64,000 nt of DNA, taken from positions 1-64,000 of the forward strand of contig NZ_JBEHWS010000010.1 in assembly GCF_040239565.1 (NCBI RefSeq), written 5' to 3'. Positions 38,114 through 46,328 of this stretch are shown here, piece by piece. The position numbers were made by a program, and so were the translations under genes. Within the stretch, counting starts at the first letter, position 1, and the number at the start of each line of letters is the position of its first letter. This DNA is from Fulvimarina sp040239565 (lineage in GTDB: Bacteria; Pseudomonadota; Alphaproteobacteria; Rhizobiales; Rhizobiaceae). The notes beneath the pieces were generated by a model. That model saw only the letters and a list, made by a program, of their open reading frames with translations, did no database searches and was not told the DNA's origin.

Positions 38114-38716
38114 ATGGCACTCCATACATACCAGAGGCGCCGCCGAATGGCGCTCGCGCTCGCTCTGCTCGCTGCCATTATCGGTCTGCTTTTCGTTGGT
38201 TCGAGCCAGTCCGAACGCATGCACGAAATGGTGGAGGCTGTCGGCCTCGGTTTCATCGTTTTGGGGATCGCCGGACGCATCTGGTGCACGCTCTACATCG
38301 GCGGGCGGAAGGCGCGTGAGATCGTCGATCTCGGACCCTATTCGGTGAGCCGCAATCCACTTTATGTCTTTTCGACCATCGCGGCTGGAGGTGTCGGCGC
38401 CCAGAGCGGCAGTATCACCATCGCCGTTCTGGCAGCGGCGGCCTGCGCACTGGCTTTTCACTTCGTGATCCTGCGCGAGGAGCGCTTCCTTACGGGCGAG
38501 TTCGGCTCCAACTACCGATCCTATCTCGGACGCGTACCGCGATTCTGGCCCAATCCGAGACTGTTCAGCGATGCAAACGAGCTCATCGTCAAGCCACGGC
38601 GGGTCTATTCGACGCTCGCCGATGGCCTCGTCTTCTTCGCGGCGATGCCGATCCTGGAAATTGTCGAATGGGCACAACACGACCACCTGATCGAAATTGT
38701 CGTGCGCCTTCCGTGA
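38114..38716 (+). CDS. Membrane methyltransferase (isoprenylcysteine/phospholipid methyltransferase-like)
   Basis: The roughly 200-residue product has several hydrophobic segments (about 10-30, 37-57 and 85-115) and ends in the family core GPYSVSRNPLYVFSTI and LREERFLTGEFGSNYRSYLGRVPRFWP, the SAM-binding signature of the ICMT/PEMT family. The acceptor is unknown. The start is uncertain: ATG 38114 begins MALHTYQRRR but has a weak ribosome site, and an earlier ATG at 38048 is in frame. It reads opposite to dnaX and ffs and so splits a normally adjacent pair. Confidence 0.75.
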   Translation: MALHTYQRRRRMALALALLAAIIGLLFVGSSQSERMHEMVEAVGLGFIVLGIAGRIWCTLYIGGRKAREIVDLGPYSVSRNPLYVFSTIAAGGVGAQSGSITIAVLAAAACALAFHFVILREERFLTGEFGSNYRSYLGRVPRFWPNPRLFSDANELIVKPRRVYSTLADGLVFFAAMPILEIVEWAQHDHLIEIVVRLP

Positions 38717-38761
38717 TGAAAAAAAGGAAGGCGATCGTCGTTCGGATGGTTTGAAGAAGGT

Positions 38762-38858
38762 GGGAGGCTGGCACGGTGACCCGTGCCGGATCTCGTTGGG
38801 GCTGCTTCCTTCCGGACCTGACCCGGTTGGCGAGTGGCGCGTCCACCACCAACCTCCC
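38762..38858 (-). ncRNA. ffs: Signal recognition particle RNA (4.5S, bacterial small type)
   Basis: On the minus strand, GGGAGG at the 5' end pairs with CCTCCC at the 3' end. The conserved domain IV, GGTCAGGTCCGGAAGG followed by AAGCAGCC, lies in the middle and is the binding site for the Ffh M domain. Length is about 97 nucleotides. The ends are set by the terminal stem and may be off by a few bases. A run of seven Ts on this strand (38719-38725) lies downstream and could help terminate. It lies upstream of dnaX as in related genomes. Confidence 0.93.
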
Positions 38859-38932
38859 GGCCTCCATATCGCCGATGACTACCCTAATTGCAAGGAGGAT
38901 TGGGCAGAGATTGGAGCGGTAGCGGCAAAGAC

Positions 38933-39355
38933 ATGGCGGCGAAGAAGCGGTTCGAACTGCATCCACGACTGGAGGCAGACAGTTACACGATCAAGAAGTT
39001 AGGACTTTGCGAGCTTCGGCTCATGGACGACAGCCGGTGGCCGTGGCTGCTCCTCATCCCCCGAAGGCCAGATATCGTCGAATTCTTCGATATGACGAAT
39101 CTCGATCAGACCATGCTCAGCTTCGAGCACGGCCTCGTCGCAGAACCGTTCAAGAAGCTGACGGGGTGCGACAAGCTCAATATCGGAATTTTGGGCAATG
39201 TCGTTCCGCAGTTTCATTCCCACATCATCGCCCGTTCCGAAGGCGATTCGAATTGGCCGGGTCCGGTCTGGGGCTATGGCGAGCGCGTGCCGTATGAGCC
39301 GAACGTGGCGAAGGCCTTTATCGACGATATTGTGAAAGCCATCCTGCCCGCATGA
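38933..39355 (+). CDS. HIT-domain protein
   Basis: The 140-residue product is a member of the histidine triad hydrolase family. The core ILGNVVPQFHSHIIARSEG contains His95 and His97, but the residue that should be the third, catalytic His is Ile99. The subfamily tail NWPGPVWG follows. Normal HIT proteins hydrolyse dinucleoside polyphosphates or nucleotide conjugates. Loss of the central His would remove that chemistry, although I recall relatives in this class with the same change. A strong AAGGAGG at 38892 fits a TTG start at 38900 only poorly. ATG 38933 is adopted. It overlaps nudC by four bases. Confidence 0.8.
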   Translation: MAAKKRFELHPRLEADSYTIKKLGLCELRLMDDSRWPWLLLIPRRPDIVEFFDMTNLDQTMLSFEHGLVAEPFKKLTGCDKLNIGILGNVVPQFHSHIIARSEGDSNWPGPVWGYGERVPYEPNVAKAFIDDIVKAILPA

Positions 39356-40299
39356 CGCAATCGACTGACAACCGGACCGATGCGCGGAAAGCGCTGATCG
39401 GATTTACCGGCAATACGCTCGATCGCAGGACCGAAGATCGACAGCCCGGCGAACTCGAATCGGCGCTGGCCCATCCGGAAGCATGCTTCCACCTCCATTC
39501 GGCTTCGGGTTTCCTGAACGATGTCAGCGGAGAGCGGCCCGATCCGGCCTTCGTCCGCGCGGCAGCGGAAAACCTCGGCTACCTTTCCCATCCCGACGTC
39601 GTACTTCTCGGATACGACGCGGCCGATAATCCGGTTCTCGCCTCACCTATCCCAGACGACGCAGCACTGCCGGAGACGATCAAGCAGATCGACCTGCGCT
39701 CACTTGCTTCACAAGGCGTGCTCGACCCGGAAACGGAGGGCCGACTCGCCCAAGCGCAGCATCTTCTGCTCTGGCATCGCGACAACCGCTTCTGCGGCAA
39801 GTGTGGCGGTCAAACCGAATTGCAGGCAGCAGGCGCAAGCCGGCAATGCCTTCAGTGCGATGCGGTCGTGTTTCCTCGAATCAATCCGGTCTCGATCATG
39901 TTGATCCATGACGACGCAGGGCGGTGTATCCTTGGTCGACAGCCCCATTTCCCCGAGAATTCCTGGTCCTGCCTTGCAGGGTTTGTCGAAGCGGGCGAGA
40001 CGCTGGAAGGGGCCGTACGCCGGGAAACTCTGGAGGAAGCCGGCGTCGAAGTCGGCGAAGTGCGCTATCGCTTCAGCCAGCCCTGGCCGTTTGCGGGAAA
40101 CCTGATGATCGGTTTCACGGCACGGGCGCTGAGCGTGGATATTCGCTTCGACTCGAACGAACTCGAAGCCTGCCGCTGGTTCGAGCGGGACGAAGTCACG
40201 ATGATGCTGGAACGCACGCACCCCGATGGGCTGGTCGTTCCGCCTCCGCTCGCGATCGCGCACCACCTGATCCGCGTTTTCGTGGAGGAGACGGTCTAA
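39352..40299 (+). CDS. nudC: NAD(+) diphosphatase (NADH pyrophosphatase)
   Basis: The 315-residue enzyme hydrolyses NAD(H) to NMN(H) and AMP and removes NAD caps from RNA. The zinc ribbon has Cys148, Cys151, Cys166 and Cys169. The Nudix box lies at 210-232 (GFVEAGETLEGAVRRETLEEAGV is its pattern: E, RE, EE). The NudC-specific SQPWPF follows at 242-247. The start codon overlaps the HIT gene stop (ATGA), so the two are translated together. Confidence 0.94.
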   Translation: MTQSTDNRTDARKALIGFTGNTLDRRTEDRQPGELESALAHPEACFHLHSASGFLNDVSGERPDPAFVRAAAENLGYLSHPDVVLLGYDAADNPVLASPIPDDAALPETIKQIDLRSLASQGVLDPETEGRLAQAQHLLLWHRDNRFCGKCGGQTELQAAGASRQCLQCDAVVFPRINPVSIMLIHDDAGRCILGRQPHFPENSWSCLAGFVEAGETLEGAVRRETLEEAGVEVGEVRYRFSQPWPFAGNLMIGFTARALSVDIRFDSNELEACRWFERDEVTMMLERTHPDGLVVPPPLAIAHHLIRVFVEETV

Positions 40300-40311
40300 G
40301 GTGCCTTTGCC

Positions 40312-41250
40312 CTACCCATCGATCGCGACGAGCGATTCCCGGTCGCTCGCCGCCGGATAGACACCGAGATTGCGATATTCCGCCGTGAAGAAGCGCAACT
40401 CCTCCAATGCCCGGGCGAGCGCCGGATCATGCGGATGGCCTTCTACATCGGCATAAAAGAGCGTCGCCGAGAAGGTGCCCCCGAGCTGATAGGACTCCAG
40501 CTTGGTCATGTTGATGCCGTTCGTCGCGAAACCGCCGAGCGCCTTGTAGAGAGCTGCTGGAATGTTCTTCACGCGGAAAACGAAGGTGGTGACCACGTTG
40601 CGGCTGATATAGTTGCGGCCGCCAGCGTCGAGCGTGGCATCGCGCGCTGCCCACAGGCCGAGGCGGCTTTCCTCGATATCGGCGAAGCCCTGATTAGCGG
40701 GATTTGCCAGGATGACGAAGCGCGTCACATTGCTCGCTTCATCCTCGACATTCTTCTCGATGACATCGAGACCGTAATATTCGGCCGCGAGAATGGGCGC
40801 GAGTGCGGCCTGATGGCGATTGCCCGATTCCGAAACTTCACGTGCCGCGCCTGCCGTGTCACCCGCGACAAGCGGCTTCCAGCCGTTGCGCCGCAGATAT
40901 TTGCGACACTGACCGAGCGCGTGGATGTGGCTTTTGACTTCGGTGATCTCCTCACGCGCGACGCCCGGCAGCGCCATCAGCTGAAAATGGATCGGCATGA
41001 AATATTCGCCGACGATCTGAAGTTCGGAGTCCGGCATCAGGAGGTGGATGTCCGCGACGCGGCCTGCCAGCGTGTTCTCGATCGGGATCATGGCGAGCTT
41101 GGCCTCGCCATTGCGCACGGCGGCGAAGGCATCATCGAAGGATGGGCACGGTAACGGAGTCATTTTGTCGCCGTAGACCGTCCTACACGCCATGTCGGAA
41201 TTGGCGCCAGGCTCACCCTGAAAGGCGATGTACGGCTTGGAGTCACTCAT
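40312..41250 (-). CDS. pheA: Prephenate dehydratase
   Basis: The 312-residue enzyme converts prephenate to phenylpyruvate in phenylalanine synthesis. The dehydratase domain spans about 5-185, with the catalytic region DEASNVTRFVILA. The ACT domain for phenylalanine feedback is at about 205-290, with IPAALYKAL and LESYQLGGTF. There is no chorismate mutase domain, as usual for the alphaproteobacterial monofunctional form. It overlaps kdsB by four bases and converges with nudC, whose stop is 12 bases away. Confidence 0.95.
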   Translation of the reverse strand: MSDSKPYIAFQGEPGANSDMACRTVYGDKMTPLPCPSFDDAFAAVRNGEAKLAMIPIENTLAGRVADIHLLMPDSELQIVGEYFMPIHFQLMALPGVAREEITEVKSHIHALGQCRKYLRRNGWKPLVAGDTAGAAREVSESGNRHQAALAPILAAEYYGLDVIEKNVEDEASNVTRFVILANPANQGFADIEESRLGLWAARDATLDAGGRNYISRNVVTTFVFRVKNIPAALYKALGGFATNGINMTKLESYQLGGTFSATLFYADVEGHPHDPALARALEELRFFTAEYRNLGVYPAASDRESLVAIDG

Positions 41251-41981
41251 GATTGGCTTTCCAGTATTTTGCGCGCCGTCTCGAGGTGTTCCGCAGTATC
41301 CACGCCCAGCGGGACTGTCCTGACGATCTCGGCATCGATCCGCATTCCGGATTCCAGCGCGCGCAGCTGTTCCAGTTTCTCACGCCGCTCCAGGGTCGAG
41401 GCCCCGAGTGCGACGAAGCGTTCGAGGCTCGATCTGCGATAAGCGTAGATTCCGATGTGATGGTAGAGAGGCCCCTCGCCCCAAGGCGCAGTCGCCCGCG
41501 TGAAATAAAGGGCACGCAGCCGGTTCTCGAGGATCGGCGTGCCGACGATCTTGACGACGTTGGGATCAACTTTCTCACGCTCATCCGTGATCTCGACGCC
41601 AATGGTCGCGATGTCGCAGCCGGGATCTTCGAAAGGTGTAACGACCGCCTTGATGGTCGAGGTCCCAATTGTTGGAAGATCGCCCTGAAGATTGACGACG
41701 GTCTCGACATCGCCGTTGGGATCGAGCGAACGGAGCGCCTCGTGAATTCTATCCGATCCGGAGGGATGTTCCGCGCTGGTCATGACGGCTTCGAACCCCG
41801 AGGTCCGCACGGCTTTGGCGATCGCCGCATCGTCGGTCGCCACGGCAACCCGGCCGATATCGGCTTCCTGTGCACGTTCGGCGACGCGCACGATCATCGG
41901 TTTGCCGGCGATATCCGCAAGCGCCTTTCGCGGCAGGCGTGTCGAACCGATGCGGGCGGGTATGAGAATGAGTGTCGTCAT
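41247..41981 (-). CDS. kdsB: 3-deoxy-manno-octulosonate cytidylyltransferase (CMP-KDO synthetase)
   Basis: The 244-residue enzyme activates KDO with CTP for lipopolysaccharide core assembly. The N-terminal nucleotide loop is IPARIGSTRLPRKALADI, followed by the signature HPSGSDRIHEAL, VVNLQGDLPTI and HHIGIYAYRRSSL. ATG 41981 (MTTLILIPARIG) matches the family. The stop overlaps the pheA start (ATGA). A pheA-kdsB pairing is common in this order. The gap to the divergent cytochrome gene is about 205 bases. Confidence 0.95.
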   Translation of the reverse strand: MTTLILIPARIGSTRLPRKALADIAGKPMIVRVAERAQEADIGRVAVATDDAAIAKAVRTSGFEAVMTSAEHPSGSDRIHEALRSLDPNGDVETVVNLQGDLPTIGTSTIKAVVTPFEDPGCDIATIGVEITDEREKVDPNVVKIVGTPILENRLRALYFTRATAPWGEGPLYHHIGIYAYRRSSLERFVALGASTLERREKLEQLRALESGMRIDAEIVRTVPLGVDTAEHLETARKILESQS

Positions 41982-42186
41982 GATCAGCGGGATGCGTAAA
42001 ATTACCAAACAAGTGCAAAAGTCGAACGCTTCTAAGCTTGATGAAACCGAAGCGTGGTGACAAAAGGTCCGAGCCGCAGCGCCACATAGCGCTGTTGCCT
42101 GGAGTTAGCAAAACCCATAGGTTCCGCGAAAATTTCGTGGGCTTTGCCGGAGTCCACCGGCAGACTGAGGAGGGATCGTCCCGCCA

Positions 42187-44049
42187 ATGGATTCGTGGCA
42201 GTTCAACAAGATCGCCGGCGCCGTGCTCGGCACAATCTTCCTGATGTTTGGCGGAAGCCTGATCGCAGAAGGCATTTTCCACTCGGAAGCACCCGAAACG
42301 CCGGGCTACGAAATCGTGGTAGCCGAGGGCGGAGAAGGTGGCGAGTCGGGCGGCGAGGAGGCGACTGTCGCTCCGATCGCAGCGCGCATGCAGGAAGCTG
42401 ACGCAGCAGCCGGCGAGAGCGATTTCAGAAAGTGTTCCGCGTGCCATTCGGCTGACGAGAGTGGCGAGAACAAGATCGGTCCCGGTCTATGGAACGTCGT
42501 CAATCGCCCGATCGCCTCGCATGAAGGCTTTTCTTATTCGCAGGCCATGAGCAGCTTCTCAGAAGGCGGTTCGGTGGTCTGGGATTACGAGCACCTCGAC
42601 CAGTTCCTCGCCAATCCGAAAGGCTATATCGACGGAACAGCCATGGGCTTTGCCGGCATCAGGGATCCGCAGGACCGGGCCGATACGATCGCTTATCTGC
42701 GTTCCCTAGCAAGCGAGCCAGCCGCCCTGCCCGAGCCCCCTGCCGAAGGTGAGGAGGCCGCTGAGGCCGAAGAAGGCGGCGAAGGCGAAGAGGTCGAGGC
42801 CAGCGGGGCAGCGACGCAGAGCAGCGAGTCCGACGAGGACATGAATGCTCAGGCCGCCGGAACGACCGACCCCGATACGGCTTCGTCCATGCCCGGTCAG
42901 GATCAGGCGCCGGTTGCAAGCGACGAAGCGCAGCCCGAGACGCAGGCCAACGAGGTTCAGGAAAGCGGCGACGATTTCGCAGCGGCAGGCGGCGTGCAGT
43001 TCGCCGGCGATCCGGCTGCCGGCGAGAGCGTCTTCCGTAAGTGCCAGGCCTGCCACAAGATCGGCGAAGGTGCCTCCAACGGCATCGGTCCGGAGCTCAA
43101 CGGCGTGATGGGCGAAAAGCCCGGCGACGTCGAAGGCTACAGCTTCTCGTCGAATTTCCAGGAATGGGCCTCCGACAAGGAGCAGTGGGATCCCGAGCTG
43201 ATGACCACTTGGCTCAGCGATCCGCGCGGTACGGTTCAGGGCACCAAGATGGCCTTTGCCGGTATCAAGGACGAGGATGACCTGAACAACGTCATCGCCT
43301 ATCTCGCGACCTTCGCAGAAGACGGGTCGAAGCAGGAGCTTCCGAGCGGTTCGGGTGGCGGAGCCAGCGAATCAGGCGATGGGTCCGATGGCGCTTCGGC
43401 CGGCGAGGACCAATCCGGCGAAGACGCTTCTGGCGGTTCCGAAGAAGAGGCGAATGCCGCTTCTGACGGTGGTGAAGAGCAGGTTGCAGCAGCCGATCAG
43501 GCCGCTTCGAGCGAAGCTGAAGGTTCCGGCGACAACGCCGAAGCCTCTTCAGGCGAGGAAGCGAGCGCGAACGCCGGCGGTGAAGCCGAAGGCAGCAGCG
43601 AAGAGGCTGCTTCCGGCGATCAGGCAGCGGCTTCCGAATCGGAGGGAGAAGAGACGGCGGAGGCTGCAACAGCTGAAGGCGAATCCGGCGGTGAGGCCGT
43701 TGAGGTCGCCGGTGACCCGGCTGCGGGCGAAAGCGTATTCCGCCGTTGCCAAGCCTGCCACAAGATCGGCGAAGGTGCGAGGAACGGCATCGGTCCAGAG
43801 CTGAATGGCGTGATGGGTGAAAAGCCCGGCGATGTGGAAGGCTACAGCTTCTCATCGAACTTCCAGGACTGGGCCTCCGACAAGGAGCAGTGGAACGCCG
43901 AGCTGATGACGACATGGCTCAGCGATCCGCGTGGCACGGTTCAGGGCACGAAGATGGCCTTCGCAGGCCTCAAGAGCCAGGAAGACATCGACAACGTGAT
44001 CGCTTATCTCTCGCAGTTCGCAGAGGACGGCTCGAAGAGCGGCAACTGA
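42187..44049 (+). CDS. Membrane-anchored cytochrome with three fused class I haem c domains
   Basis: The 620-residue protein begins like CycM, with an uncleaved TM anchor (MDSWQFNKIAGAVLGTIFLM, to about residue 30), then three cytochrome c domains. Haem motifs are CSACH 83-87, CQACH 286-290 and CQACH 521-525, with distal Met153, Met355 and Met590. Domain 1 is CycM-like. Domains 2 and 3 are about 95 of 108 residues identical to each other and resemble the free cytochrome at 4191-4595. They are joined by acidic Glu/Ala/Ser/Gly linkers of about 100 (175-275) and 125 (383-508) residues. It should sit on the periplasmic face and carry electrons between bc1 and an oxidase. Three haems on flexible tethers is unusual. 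Confidence 0.93.
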   Translation: MDSWQFNKIAGAVLGTIFLMFGGSLIAEGIFHSEAPETPGYEIVVAEGGEGGESGGEEATVAPIAARMQEADAAAGESDFRKCSACHSADESGENKIGPGLWNVVNRPIASHEGFSYSQAMSSFSEGGSVVWDYEHLDQFLANPKGYIDGTAMGFAGIRDPQDRADTIAYLRSLASEPAALPEPPAEGEEAAEAEEGGEGEEVEASGAATQSSESDEDMNAQAAGTTDPDTASSMPGQDQAPVASDEAQPETQANEVQESGDDFAAAGGVQFAGDPAAGESVFRKCQACHKIGEGASNGIGPELNGVMGEKPGDVEGYSFSSNFQEWASDKEQWDPELMTTWLSDPRGTVQGTKMAFAGIKDEDDLNNVIAYLATFAEDGSKQELPSGSGGGASESGDGSDGASAGEDQSGEDASGGSEEEANAASDGGEEQVAAADQAASSEAEGSGDNAEASSGEEASANAGGEAEGSSEEAASGDQAAASESEGEETAEAATAEGESGGEAVEVAGDPAAGESVFRRCQACHKIGEGARNGIGPELNGVMGEKPGDVEGYSFSSNFQDWASDKEQWNAELMTTWLSDPRGTVQGTKMAFAGLKSQEDIDNVIAYLSQFAEDGSKSGN

Positions 44050-44076
44050 TCCGCTTCCGATCGCCTATTCAACTTA

Positions 44077-44107
44077 TAAAGCCCCGGTGCAGAGCCGGGG
44101 CTTTTTT
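44077..44107 (+). terminator. Rho-independent terminator after the tri-haem cytochrome
   Basis: AAAGCCCCGG and CCGGGGCTTTTTT form a nine to ten pair GC stem with a seven-base loop and a run of six Ts, 28 bases after the stop. It separates this gene from the yej operon. Confidence 0.92.
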
Positions 44108-44249
44108 CGTTGATGGCCTAAATTTGCACGCCCCGTTGTCTGCGGCGACATGACCGTTTCGTCACGTGACATTCCTGCCGCATCAGGGGCATAAAGAACG
44201 TCAACGACGACGCTATTCGCCATCCGCAATTCTCTTGAGGGTTCCCGAC

Positions 44250-46328
44250 TTGCTCCTGACGCACCCGTCTCGTCATCTTTCCCGCAGCATTCTTCTTTCC
44301 GCCGTATCGGCTCTGAGTCTCACACTGTCGGTTCCAGCATTTGCGCAGAACGCAGAAAGCCAGCCGACGACGAGTGAACCGTCATCCGAGGAGACTGGCG
44401 CCGAACCTACGGCTCCCACCGGTGCAAGCGAAGCCACTTCAGCCGAAGCCGAGAAATCGGAAGCACCCGTTGACGCAGAGTCAACGGGATCAGGCGAATC
44501 CGCTTCAGAAACCGGCGAATGGCGGACCACCGTTTCGCTCATAGGCGAATACAAATATCCCGACGATTTCGAGCACTTCGACTACGTCAATCCGGATGCT
44601 CCGGTCGGCGGAACGCTCAACGAGATCGCGCTCGGATCGTTCGACAGCTTCAACCCGTTCATCGTGCGCGGCACACCACCTGCGGGCCTGCCGAATTTCG
44701 GCGGCGGCTATCTCTACGATACGCTCTTCGAGCAGTCGCCTGACGAACCCTCGACCTCCCATGCGATGATCGCCGAGGCCATGCGCTATCCGCCGGACTT
44801 CTCGTCGGTCACATACCGGCTCGATCCGGAAGCGCGCTGGCACGACGGTGAGCCGATCACGGTCGAGGATGTGATCTGGAGCTTCGACAGGCTGAAAGAG
44901 CTGCATCCGCAGTGGAATGCCTACTACCGCAATATCGAAAAGGCGGAAAAGACCGGCGAGCGTGAGGTAACTTTCACTTTCGACCAGACAGGCAATCGCG
45001 AATTGCCTCAGATCGTCGGCGATATGACGGTGCTTCCGAAGCATTATTGGGAGGGCAGCGACGAGAACGGCAATCCACGCGATATCAGCCAGCCGACAAG
45101 CGCTCCGCCTCTCGGCTCCGGCCCCTACAGGATCGCCGGCTACCAAACCGGCCAGTCGATCGACTGGGAGCGCGTGCCGGACTACTGGGCCTGGGACAAG
45201 CCGACCCGCGTCGGCCGCTATAATTTCGAGCGGATCGACTACACCTATTTCCGCGACGAGAACGCCTCTTGGGAGGCATTCAAGAAGGGCGGACTCGAAG
45301 ACTACCGGATCGAGAATTCGTCTCAGCGCTGGTCGGAGGGTTATGACTTCCCGGCTGCCCGAAACGGCGAGGTGATCAAGAAGGTGGTGCCGGATGGCCA
45401 AGTCGCTTCGATGCAGGCCTATGTGCTCAACAACCGGCTCGAGAAGTTCGAGGATCGCCGCGTCCGCAAGGCCCTGACGCTGATCTACAATTTTCAGGAG
45501 ATGAACCGGACGCTGTTCTACGGCCTCTATCAGCGCCAGGACAGCTATTTCGACAACAGCGAACTCGCTGCGACTGGCCTGCCGAGCGAACGCGAGTTGA
45601 AATTCCTCGAACCCTTGCGCGGCGAGATACCGGAAGAGGTCTTCACCGAGGAGTTCACCCTCCCCGACTACACAGATCGCAGCCAGTCGCGCACCTATCT
45701 GCGCGAGGCGCTGAGCCTCTTCCAGGACGCTGGATATAAACTTCAGGGCAACCGCCTGATCGACGGCGAGACGGGACAGCAGTTCGCGATCGAGATGCTG
45801 GGCAGCGACCCGCGCGACAGCCGCACGCTGGAGCCCTACGCGCGCGATCTGCGCCGGCTGGGGATCGACGTAAATATCCGCATCGTCGACTCCAACCAGT
45901 ATGTCGAGCGCATGCGCAATTTCGACTTCGAGATGGTGGGGATGCGATACTATCCGCAGTCGCTCTCGCCGGGCAACGAGCAGCGCGACTACTTCTCGAC
46001 CCAGGCCGCGGACTCGCCCGGCAGCCGTAACTATGCCGGCGTCAAGAACGAGGCGGTCGATAAGCTGATCGACAACATCGTCTATGCGGAGAGCCGTGAG
46101 GATCTGGTAGCGGCGACCCAAGCGATGGATCGGGTCATGCTGTGGGAGTATTATGTGGTCCCGCAATGGAACAAGCCGGAGACCTGGCTCGCCTATTGGG
46201 ATAAGTTCGTGATCCCTGAGGATAGCCCGGACTATGCGGGCATCGATCCGTTCTCATGGTGGACGAAATCAGCTGCCGAACAGCAGGCTGCTGAAACCAC
46301 ATCCGACGAAGGAACGGCGGCGAACTGA
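44250..46328 (+). CDS. yejA: Peptide ABC transporter substrate-binding protein YejA1
   Basis: The 692-residue family 5 binding protein has a Sec signal (SRSILLSAVSALSLTLSVPAFAQ) followed by about 55 Ser/Glu/Thr/Ala-rich residues, then the YejA core: FEHFDYVNPDAPVGGTLNEI, DPEARWHDGEPITVEDV, GSGPYRIAGY and AFKKGGLEDYRIE. YejABEF imports oligopeptides and microcin C-like peptides, and in Sinorhizobium two YejA proteins serve it. TTG 44250 is preferred because GAGGG lies eight bases ahead. A GTG at 44166 would add 28 residues before the signal. The stop overlaps the next start (TGATG). Confidence 0.88.
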   Translation: MLLTHPSRHLSRSILLSAVSALSLTLSVPAFAQNAESQPTTSEPSSEETGAEPTAPTGASEATSAEAEKSEAPVDAESTGSGESASETGEWRTTVSLIGEYKYPDDFEHFDYVNPDAPVGGTLNEIALGSFDSFNPFIVRGTPPAGLPNFGGGYLYDTLFEQSPDEPSTSHAMIAEAMRYPPDFSSVTYRLDPEARWHDGEPITVEDVIWSFDRLKELHPQWNAYYRNIEKAEKTGEREVTFTFDQTGNRELPQIVGDMTVLPKHYWEGSDENGNPRDISQPTSAPPLGSGPYRIAGYQTGQSIDWERVPDYWAWDKPTRVGRYNFERIDYTYFRDENASWEAFKKGGLEDYRIENSSQRWSEGYDFPAARNGEVIKKVVPDGQVASMQAYVLNNRLEKFEDRRVRKALTLIYNFQEMNRTLFYGLYQRQDSYFDNSELAATGLPSERELKFLEPLRGEIPEEVFTEEFTLPDYTDRSQSRTYLREALSLFQDAGYKLQGNRLIDGETGQQFAIEMLGSDPRDSRTLEPYARDLRRLGIDVNIRIVDSNQYVERMRNFDFEMVGMRYYPQSLSPGNEQRDYFSTQAADSPGSRNYAGVKNEAVDKLIDNIVYAESREDLVAATQAMDRVMLWEYYVVPQWNKPETWLAYWDKFVIPEDSPDYAGIDPFSWWTKSAAEQQAAETTSDEGTAAN

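Noticed and set aside
44505..46166. 553-codon minus-strand frame within yejA1
   Set aside because: It is a shadow of the YejA1 coding sequence with no family features.
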